A stretch of DNA of 64,000 nt, from assembly GCA_027946365.1 (NCBI GenBank), contig JAPEUQ010000009.1, positions 1,550,001 through 1,614,000 on the forward strand, in the 5' to 3' direction. Source of the DNA: Kalmusia sp. IMI 367209 (taxonomy: Eukaryota > Ascomycota > Dothideomycetes > Pleosporales > Didymosphaeriaceae). The translations under genes and the position numbers were made by a program. How positions within the stretch are numbered: position 1 is the first letter of the stretch; each line of letters begins with the position of its first letter. The notes beneath the pieces are model-generated. The model was not told where the DNA came from and ran no database searches. It saw nothing but the letters and a program-made list of their open reading frames with translations. Of the stretch, positions 56,439-64,000 are shown one piece after another.

Positions 56439-57622
56439 TTAGCAGTTGACCTGGAAGTCAAGGTCGACTTCGCGGCGAGGTGTCTCTACCTCCTCCATCC
56501 ATGTCAGGCCATTGGCAGCCTCTTCCACCGGGAACACCTCTTGTGCATACTCCTGCATGCCGCGGTTCCCTTCCCAAAGCTCGAGCGCGACGCCTGGACA
56601 GTCCTTCTCGAGATCCGGGCCGAAGTAGGGTGCAGCTTTCTCCGCTAGCGTGGATTCAAGCGCGGAGAGGTGCTCGCGATATCCGACAGGAGTAGGACAA
56701 TGGATCACGATAGGACCTCGCTTGTACCGGACAGGCCGTCGTAAGCCGCGACTGAACGCGCTGCAGACCTCCTTCGGCGTCAGTACTTCAAAAGCTAGCG
56801 GGATCCTAGTACCGAGTCAGTATATTGCGATCACGTAATGCGGCACGTGGCTTGCATGATTGTCTGCGTGATGGGTCGGGGGAAGCGAAAGGCGAGTGTT
56901 GGACAGGTGCAAAAGAAGGGCGATTCTAGCCATGGCCTATCTTGCTACTGTGGGGGAAGCATGTGAAATTGTTAGGGACTGAAAAGCGCTTACCGTTTGC
57001 CGTTCCACTTCCGCGGGCCTTCTTTGAACAGTTGGTAGATGGCAGGACCAATATCGTGCTCCGAGTCCAGCCACGGAAGCTTCTGGTCGGGGTGGAAAGG
57101 TGCTTGCCAGACGAAGCTGCCGTCGGATTGATGCTCCATGCGGAAGAGAGGGAAGTCCAGGCCGGTGAAGTTGTTGTGGTAGATGCCGCAGTAGACGAAG
57201 GTTGCCGGCAGACCGATCTGGCGGATGTACTGTTCGACGGTGAATTTGGGGGCCCATAGCGGGAGTGCTCTCCAGTTCTTGCCAAAGACGGAATGATCGG
57301 GCATGCTGGAGTAGATGTAATGTTGGATGCCGGCCTTTTTGGCGGCGTCGGCGAGAGATCTGCCGATGGCGACCTCGTCTCCCCAATGGGTCGTGTTGAT
57401 GAAGGCGCACTGCGCGCTCTTGAACAAATCGTCGAGAAACCGGCGGTCCTCCAGGCGGCCAACGTAGACGGTGACATTGGGCAACTGCGATATCTCTTCG
57501 GCAACGAGCCCGTTCAATTCTTTCATCTGCGCGCGCACTTGCCAGTTCAGTGCCGACGCAACGCGGATGAAGCTCGCCGACTGGCGGCCATTGCTGTTGA
57601 TGGTGACCACCGTCCGCTGCAT
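56439..57622 (-). CDS. NmrA-like NAD(P)-binding protein
   Basis: Two exons (57622-56994, 56805-56439) join in phase to 331 aa. MQRTVVTINSNGRQSASFIRV opens a Rossmann fold with the NmrA-type N-x-x-G-R-Q loop in place of the classical GxxGxxG. The segment FLDDLFKSAQCAFINTTHWG, the strand HYIYSSMPDHSV and KFTVEQYIRQIGLPATFVY follow the NmrA order. The second exon (PLAFEVLTPKEVCSAF) is the substrate or partner-binding half. Aspergillus NmrA represses nitrogen-catabolite genes by binding the GATA factor AreA and senses NAD rather than NADPH; many paralogues have other roles. There is no catalytic YxxxK motif of true reductases. In-frame Mets upstream (to 57679) could add 6-19 residues; the chosen start sits at the first strand. 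A long GC-rich leader region lies upstream. Confidence 0.85.
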
Positions 57623-58205
57623 GCGTGGCTCCAGGAGCATTGGTAGACGGGGAGGGCGAGGTGCGGGTGGCGGGCACAATCAAGGATGGTCGTTACCAAG
57701 TCGCATCCAGGGTAGAGGGGGAAAGGTGAGGGCACGGCCAGCAGTTGATATAGTAGTAGCAAACAGCAGACCCGTGCCTCTGGGACGGCGGCAGCGGGAG
57801 GAGCTCAGTGGTGGGCGGCGGATAGTGGCTGATAGTGGGTGTGATGTGCGACGGGGAGTGGGTGAGAGTGTGATGGTAGGTAGGGTTGCCGCAATCGGCC
57901 CCGGAGCGATAGCCAGCAGGGTCTCGCACGTGCAACAGGGCCGCACAAAGGAAAGGGAAATTTTCCCAATCAGCGCGGGCGTGGGAGATAGGGAGGCCAG
58001 GCTGTAGGCTGATGTCAACGGTATACGATGGCGCCGAGAGCCGCACGCGAGCGTGGTCCAGGAGCAAGTAGGTAGGGGAATGGTTGTAGGCGTGTATGCA
58101 GGGCGGGACTAGGGGAAAAGTGTCGCGGCAACTCTCCGCAGCATCTAGAGGGGCCGCTTAGGGTGCTTCGCAAGACTTATACAGTGCCACGGCAGCGCGC
58201 ACCAG

Positions 58206-58225
58206 GGCGGCGGCGGCGGCGGCGG
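58206..58225 (+). repeat. (GGC)n microsatellite
   Basis: About six GGC units in the GC-rich region upstream of the NmrA-like gene. Confidence 0.85.
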
Positions 58226-58696
58226 AGATACAGGAGAAAGCAAAAAACCCAGACGGCCGTAGCTGTGCGACGCTTCCGCCGTCTCTCTCGTCACTGACGG
58301 TGCTGAGGAAAATTACCTAATAGCAGGGCGCCAGGGACGAATAGCAGCGCGCCCGGGGCAAAACGTGCGGTTAGCATGCCAGCGGGACGACTTGTTGGAG
58401 TCAAGGCCGGCCAGCGTACTCATCTTCTCAAGAGTGCAATTTGCTCATACCGACACTCTGGCATCCCTGATCGGGCATCACCTGGCGCAGACACGCACGC
58501 CGAGTGGACCTGCTCCTGCTCGCGCACTACGGCAGCGTAGCCGTCATGCTGGGCCCTGCTGCCATGCATAGAGAGCGCTCCTCTTCCCTCCCCCCCTAGC
58601 GGCGCGAGCCAGCGCTGGTCTCCGCCGGACGGGGCGAGCGCTGTTTTGCCGTGGCGTCCCTATCTTCTATGTCTCTCTTTGCCAGCTGAGAGAGTA

Positions 58697-58723
58697 AGAG
58701 AGAGAGAGAGAGAGAGAGAGAGA
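58697..58723 (+). repeat. (AG)n microsatellite
   Basis: An uninterrupted run of about thirteen AG units, preceded by a shorter imperfect stretch. Confidence 0.9.
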
Positions 58724-59488
58724 TACAGGCCAGACGCGGGGTTGAACGAGGAGCCGTGCGTGCGGGGAACAAAAAGAGGAGGACCAGCCTGCTCGAAACT
58801 GCTAGACATTGGTGCTAGGGCAAACGGTGAACCGGCTAGGCCGCGATAGCAAGCGGAGACATCATGGTGGGCCGTGGTTGAGCACCTGAGCATGAGGAGA
58901 GCAGACGATAAATGTGCGACATGCAGCCAGGCTTGGCGCCATCAGATACTGTTAGTAACTCGAAACCACTTCTATGACTAGCGCGATACTCGACGCGACC
59001 GCACTCCCTCAAATCACCTCCCCCAGCCCTCTCCACACCGCGCCGTCGCAGCTATCGGACGGGCCTCATAACACCACGGCACCGCTGCAGTACCCCAGCG
59101 CCTTTTGTTGCCCGCGCTCCACCAGAGGGCCCCAACGTGTTTCCCCGCAACGCGAAGGCCCACCAGGCCCCGGGACCGCCAGGCCGAACTGATAGATAGC
59201 CAGCAGATCCTATCAAGCCTTTCGGTTGCGGTCGCGCAAGCACCTAATAAGCACCCAAGCACTCAAACACCCATGCACCCATGACCCAGATAACAGAAGC
59301 CAGGAACGCCTCAGGCCCCGGAACACATAGCCGGACCCCCTTGAGCGAAGAGGTCCGTCTGGCATGGGCGACATGGCTCGGCGCTGCCATCATCACGACG
59401 TCGAGCTGCCCGTGGTCCTGCAGCCCAGTAGCCGCACATGCAGGACCACAATTACCCGTCGTTCCAACATCTTCGTGAGTTGGTGAGC

Positions 59489-61554
59489 CTAGCCAATCAC
59501 CAGGCCCCATACCGAAGCGTTGCCGTCGCCCTCCGACGCATGCAGCTGCGCGGCAGCCGTCTCATCAGAATGCAGATGCGCGCCCGCATGCTTCAGGATC
59601 TCCGCATGATCTTTCAACCCCGCAGCGGCAGCAAGGAAAAGAGGCGTATGGCCGCTACGGTTGCGGAGGTGCACCGATGCGCCCTGCTCGAGGAAGTCGC
59701 GCAGGATTTCGACGTTGGGTCCGGTCGCTGCCAGGTGCTGTGAGCTCGTCAGCGCTGCATGCAGAAACGCAATCTTGCATCACCCGGCGAATACTTGATC
59801 CATCCCGCGCTGATCGAGGCACAGAGATAAGAGCCACTTCGTGCTACCGCCCAGCTGGGCTGCGCGCTCTGTATGGCCCTGTGCCTGATGGACCCGCCGG
59901 CACTCCTTCTCTATCAAGAGATGAGATGATACGATGACGATGATGATGCGCGTTGCATTGTTGAAGCAGGCAACAACACCATGGCGTCCGATCCCGCCGA
60001 TACCGGTACGCTCTCTTTCGCTCATGATATAGGGCACGTCTCAGACTGAGTCATCCTCGACATCAGGTCGCTTCGTGCCACGGCGAAGGTAGATAACGAC
60101 CGTTGCCTTGGAAGGAGTGCCGATTCGGGAGCTTGGGGAGATAACAGACAGGGCCAATTACTTACCACGGGCGTATTGAGATTGTAGTCGGCGTCGTTGA
60201 GTAGCCATCGAGGCTCGCCGCGAATGATGTCCCTCGTATCTTGCAGATTGCCTTTCTGAATAGCGTAGCCTAGTGCTGTCAAGCTGGACAGCTCGGGCGT
60301 CAGTGCTCCAGTCATCTTTGGATGCTCAAAGTGTGTACGTGTCGCTTCTGTTAGCTCCCCGCGAATAGAGATGGACATGCGCTTCGCAACCTCCTCAGGC
60401 GTCGCATCGGGCAGGGCCAGCAAGTAGGCCAGCTTCGTGAGCGCTGCTTCACTCGTCATGTCCATGCCGAAGACCACGCCAACTCGTCCCAAAAAGGTCG
60501 CAGGTGCATACAGCGGGCTCACGCTGCCGCTCAGACACTGCGTTACATTCACAATGACGATTCCTCTCCTCACCGCGTCTGCAAGCGTACGTGTCATCAG
60601 GCTATCGGGCCCGCCTGGCGTGTTTCCTGCTCCAAATGTCTCCAGCACGAGTCCCTTCAGCCCTTCCAGACGTAGTACTGCATCGACCATTTCAGGCTTC
60701 ATGCCTGGGAAGATTCGGAGACAGGCAACGTGCGTCGTATCAAGCTGCGTCTGAATAGAGAAGGGGAGCATGCTTGTGGGGCGGTAAACGCTACTCCAGG
60801 ACACATTGGTTCTGAGGGATGTGATGGTTGCCAAAGGCGGGAGATTGGGACTGCCAAAGGCATTGAAATCGTCTGCTGATACCTTGGTCGTACGGTTGCC
60901 GCGGAAGAGCTTGAAGTTGAAGAAGAGGCAGACCTCTGGTATCATAAAGTGCCCAGCTATGATCAAAGCGCCGAGCAGGTTGTCTTCCGCGTCCGTCTGA
61001 AGCTGCATCATGGGCGCCTGCGAACCAGTGAGGATGACGGGCTTGCCCAGATTGTGCATCATGAAACTCAGAGCAGAGCATGTGTAGGCTAGGGAATCGG
61101 TTCCGTGAAGTATCACGAATCCATCGAATAGCTGATAGTTGCGATAGATGGTCTTTGCAATCTGGTCCCAGCCTTCTGCGTTGATGGAGCTGCTGTCGAG
61201 CAAGGTGTCGAATTCGAGCACCGCGTACCTGACACGGCGCTCATAGGTGCTGACCGGTGTTCTCAAACTTTGAACAGCCCTCCGCGTGCCCTTGTCGTCA
61301 GTAACTATTTCCAGCGGCTCCGGATAGGAGCCATCATTGAAGACTGGCCGTGGTGCAAGGCCAGTCTTCAGGAATCCTCGCGCAGGTACCAGGCCGTCTG
61401 CTGATTTGCGCATGCATATTGTGCCACCTGTATAGAATTAGTGGAGCTCTTGTGGTTGTAATGACGATATCAGACCTGTGATGACGATGAGCACGCGCGA
61501 TTCAGGCTGCTGGAGCTCCGGGAATGTGTCGTCCATCTCTCCGAGCAGAGACAT
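59489..61554 (-). CDS. L-asparaginase with C-terminal ankyrin repeats
   Basis: Three exons (61554-61476, 61427-60166, 59737-59489) join in phase to 529 aa. The asparaginase domain starts VLIVITGGTICMRKSADG with the nucleophile Thr29 (restored across intron 1). It carries the second catalytic block HGTDSLAYT (134-142) and TGSQAPM, then the GNTPGGPDS and SVSPLYAPA loops. After about residue 430, GYAIQKGNLQDTRDIIRGEP and LNTPVHLAATGPNVEILRDF are ankyrin repeats, followed by GHTPLFLAAAAGLKDHAEIL. This asparaginase-ankyrin layout is that of the mammalian ASPG and related fungal enzymes. It hydrolyses asparagine to aspartate and ammonia; no signal peptide, so probably cytosolic. Intron 2 is 428 nt, about eight times the local norm; an extra exon inside it cannot be excluded. 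Confidence 0.87.
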
Positions 61555-62437
61555 CTACGGTGCACCTGCGGGACCTTGCAGGAATGGCGTGATGATGCGA
61601 TGAGAAGACGCGTCGGAGAGCGAGGTTGCTCAATCGGTCGATAGCGGATATCCGGTACTCAGTAGTTAGACTCTTGTTTGCGTCGCTCGGTACCAAGCGC
61701 ACACAGAGCAATGCACAAATTTGATTAGTATCTTGGACTTTGCCGACCTCAAATCTTCCTGCCGGCCACTGCAGAGCGCCTGCTTTGCCAGACGCCGTAG
61801 GCGACGCAAATTCGACTAGCATCTTGCACACCCTAACGTCGAAATAGCATCGGGCCGGTGCTCTTGTTCGCGCGATACGCCCCAACCCGGGCTCCACTTT
61901 TATCGAATTCTGATTACCCCTTCGAAACCTCCTCTGGAATATGCATTACCCCTTCAAAACTGAAAATTTGCGCTGGCATCATAGATAGCGGGGATGTCGT
62001 GGGGAATGTGGCTATCGTCGGCTTTTGCCAATCTTCGTCACGTCACACGGGAGCAGGTTTTTTTCTTCTGTAGCGGCAGTACACGTGTGGCCATGGGTTG
62101 GTAGTTGAGGTCTTGGATGGATGGAGATCATGCAAGTGGTGCGAGCTAGCAACCGAGAAGAAGCTACTCCGTTCTGCACTATGTTGTGAATAGGAAATTA
62201 CCACCCACTGCATCTGGGAGGTTTTGTACGACTAAATCAACGAAGATGGACCTCAAGGGCCTCGGTGCTAACTGTCCCGAACGCCTAATATCACCAAGGT
62301 AGTCATCTGCCAGGTCTTAATCAGACTTGACTCTTTACCCAAATAGCGGTCATTCAAGGTTGCCATCCGTTTGCTCTTGCCTTTTAGCACTCTCTTACAG
62401 TACTCTTGATACATGCGGACCATCACAGAGACACGCT
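61555..62437. other. Intergenic, no gene seen
   Basis: 883 nt between the asparaginase start and the end of the next minus-strand gene. A 131-codon minus frame (61502-61897) overlaps the asparaginase first exon and is a shadow. No other feature. Confidence 0.5.
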
Positions 62438-63724
62438 TCAGTTCATCGCCGCTTTCCTAGCCTCATGTGCGCGTTGCTCTTCAAGCTCCCTGACCTGTTC
62501 CCGATTCTCGGCGATCCATGCCAACACGTCCGGTATAGCGTCTTTGGAGATTTGGTCAGTCCATTTCACCATCGCCTTCGAACTCAAAGGTTGTTCGCAG
62601 ATGTACGGGCGGTTGTCCTTGAACATCACCCATCGCCTCAGACCTTTCAAAGTTGTCCCCAGAGCCGCACCCTCAAGTGGAAGTGCATCCCGGATTTGCT
62701 GCCAAAGAGCGTCTTCGACACCTTTGGTCTCGTGCTCGTGTATGATGGCATCGTATTGCTCACGTTTGCCGAACATACGCAGAGCTTCCTCAAGGACTTC
62801 TTGTCGACTCGGTTTGTGCGCAGAGAGTTGATTAGCTTCAGAAGCACTGAGCTCGCTTTTGCTCGTCTTGTCGTTGATCGCAGTAAGTTTCTCACGAGAA
62901 GGCATGTACTCTTGCACAAATCGACGAAACATTGGGCGCTTCGCCAATCGCGACCGATCGTTTGAGGTCTCCTGGCGCTCCTCATAAGCTTCCCAGTAGA
63001 AGTAGCGTCCTTTAGTTGTCCACTCAAACAGATCCTCCTCCGAATCGAAGCCTTGCCAGTATTTTGTCTTGTCAAACCCATAGAAGTCCATGGCCTGATG
63101 GTTCATTATTCATATGCTTTTGATTGGGGTAAAGGAAGCTTTAAAGCCAAAGTTGACTCGATTACATTAACTGACCTTGTTTGGATCTCGCGTGAGAAAC
63201 AGCATGCTCTTCTTCTTGTTGTACGGTTCTACCTCCTTGACTCGTATGTGTAGACCTCGATCATTACAGGTAATACCTAGCGATCGGTGGATCACTCCGA
63301 CAATCTGCAAAAGATCGGAGTCGCCTTTCATGAACTTGGTCCATTCAAAGAGTTCAGCACCATCTGCGGTATCATTGCCTGGAGAAAGCTCGACATCGAC
63401 CTGAACATAGGCTTCAGGAATATGAGGATGCTTGATACCGAACGAGTGAGACTGGCCGCGAGGCACATGAAGCTCGGCGCCTAATAGTGTCTTGACTACA
63501 GTCCAAACATCATGTTCATTCGATGAGCGTATGCCCTCTACGAGAAAGTCAATATCGCCGTAATCGCTCTTGCCGGGAGCTTCGCGTGGTATCGTCACAT
63601 GGTAGAAGAGCGTCTCTAATCTCGATGCAGTATGATCCGCAATCTGTTGGTACGTCTCCGGTGATAATCGTGGAACCTTGATAGGCGTGTCCGATTTGAT
63701 ATGTGCGAATGCTTGGCCGCCCAT
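62438..63724 (-). CDS. Nucleotidyltransferase-fold protein, 401 aa
   Basis: Two exons (63724-63176, 63094-62438) join in phase to 401 aa. The N-terminal half resembles a DNA-polymerase-beta-type nucleotidyltransferase: GKSDYGDIDFLVEG (51-64) gives the G-S...DxD metal-binding signature (Asp57, Asp59), and YVQVDVEL (about 107-114) supplies the third acid. GVIHRSLGITCNDRGLHIRV follows in the palm/finger region. The C-terminal half is helical and charged (FDSEEDLFEWTTKGRYFYW, RRFVQEYMP, HKPSRQEVLEEALRMFGKRE). Such uncharacterised NTase proteins are frequent in filamentous fungi; substrate and product are unknown. There is no signal peptide. The exon junction (DPNK|AMDFYGF) uses donor GTCAGT and acceptor CATCAG, and the second exon is open only in this phase. 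It could be an RNA or tRNA-like nucleotidyl transferase, or a non-catalytic relative. Confidence 0.82.
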
Positions 63725-64000
63725 GATAGCTAACTGGTGTTGAAAGTTCCTTATTTGTACTGGATATTCGGTGTTACGTATGGGTCTACTTGAAAGTTGT
63801 GGCTATCGTTGCAGGACCACAAAGTTGAGATAGATCTATATACCACAGGCAGAAGGCTGGAAGGCAGCAAGGCGCTTTTTGTGACTCACCCGCGGAACGG
63901 TGGTGAATTGGCTTATGATAAACGTCCGACGAATTTCATGTCATTTACGCATTATTTTGTTTGAAGATATGTTCGGAATGTCTAGACTAAAGGCAGGATA

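Larger units (their letters stand above)
57623..59488. promoter_or_regulatory. Long GC-rich upstream region of the NmrA-like gene
   Basis: About 1.9 kb, clearly richer in G+C than the rest of the window, between the NmrA-like start and the 3' end of the asparaginase gene. Minus-strand open frames near 57690-58070 are Pro/Ser/His-rich and look like leader rather than protein. It contains a (GGC)n run and an (AG)n run (listed). No gene recognised. Confidence 0.45.

Noticed and set aside
57693..58067. 124-codon minus-strand frame upstream of the NmrA-like gene
   Set aside because: Pro/Ser/His-rich, no domain, ends shortly before the true start; likely leader sequence in GC-rich DNA.

Overview
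The window looks like filamentous ascomycete (Pezizomycotina) nuclear DNA. Genes carry several short introns (mostly about 45-60 nt) with GTAAGT-like donors and frequent CTAAC/CTGAC branch sites. Both strands are used, spacing is about 2 kb per gene, and single-copy eukaryotic genes (septin, PWP2, VPS54, MCM5, bL19m) alternate with secreted plant-cell-wall enzymes and small secreted proteins. The family mix (DUF8021, cellobiose dehydrogenase with a CBM1, AA9, Egh16-like, tannase/feruloyl esterase) fits a plant-associated fungus, possibly a Dothideomycete. That placement is inference. Every exon model was built by hand: donors and acceptors were located and the reading phase carried across each junction.

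Layout. 0-4 kb: a secreted DUF8021 protein, an unrecognised 240-aa protein and a PSI-type membrane protein, all on the minus strand. 4.1-9.3 kb: a complete three-domain cellobiose dehydrogenase (minus) and a complete AA9 lytic polysaccharide monooxygenase (plus) share a 1.3-kb divergent promoter. 9.7-16.3 kb: an unknown gene, a Cdc12-type septin and PWP2/UTP1. 17.4-25.5 kb: a run of secreted proteins (Egh16-like with an Asn/Gly-rich tail, a 141-aa protein, a 333-aa Cys-rich protein, a 166-aa orphan) interrupted by a DoxX-like membrane protein. 25.5-28.6 kb: gene-poor, with one decayed-looking ORF and one incomplete candidate gene. 28.6-38.8 kb: VPS54, MCM5, an intronless 511-aa orphan and ribokinase. 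39.4-42.7 kb: an allantoate-permease-family transporter and an aldo-keto reductase. 44-51.3 kb: a CAP/PR-1 protein, an EthD-type protein, a tannase/feruloyl esterase and a MmgE/PrpD protein resembling cis-aconitate decarboxylase. 51.3-53.3 kb: no gene seen. 53.3-63.7 kb: PMP3 proteolipid, mitochondrial bL19, an NmrA-like protein with a long GC-rich upstream region, an asparaginase-ankyrin fusion and a nucleotidyltransferase-fold protein.

How the genes work together. The clearest functional unit is CDH plus AA9: CDH oxidises cellobiose and passes electrons through its cytochrome domain to copper-dependent LPMOs, and here donor and acceptor are divergent neighbours. The tannase/feruloyl esterase, the Egh16-like protein (mature N-terminal His) and the CAP protein also suit growth on or in plant tissue. 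Ribokinase, transporter and aldo-keto reductase lie head to tail and could serve sugar or nucleoside salvage, but nothing in the sequence proves a pathway. I saw no transposase, reverse transcriptase, CRISPR array, rRNA or convincing tRNA gene. The most unusual details are the CBM1 of the CDH, where the usual Tyr-Tyr pair reads Lys-Lys, and the AA9 gene structure with an 11-nt exon and a GC-AG intron.
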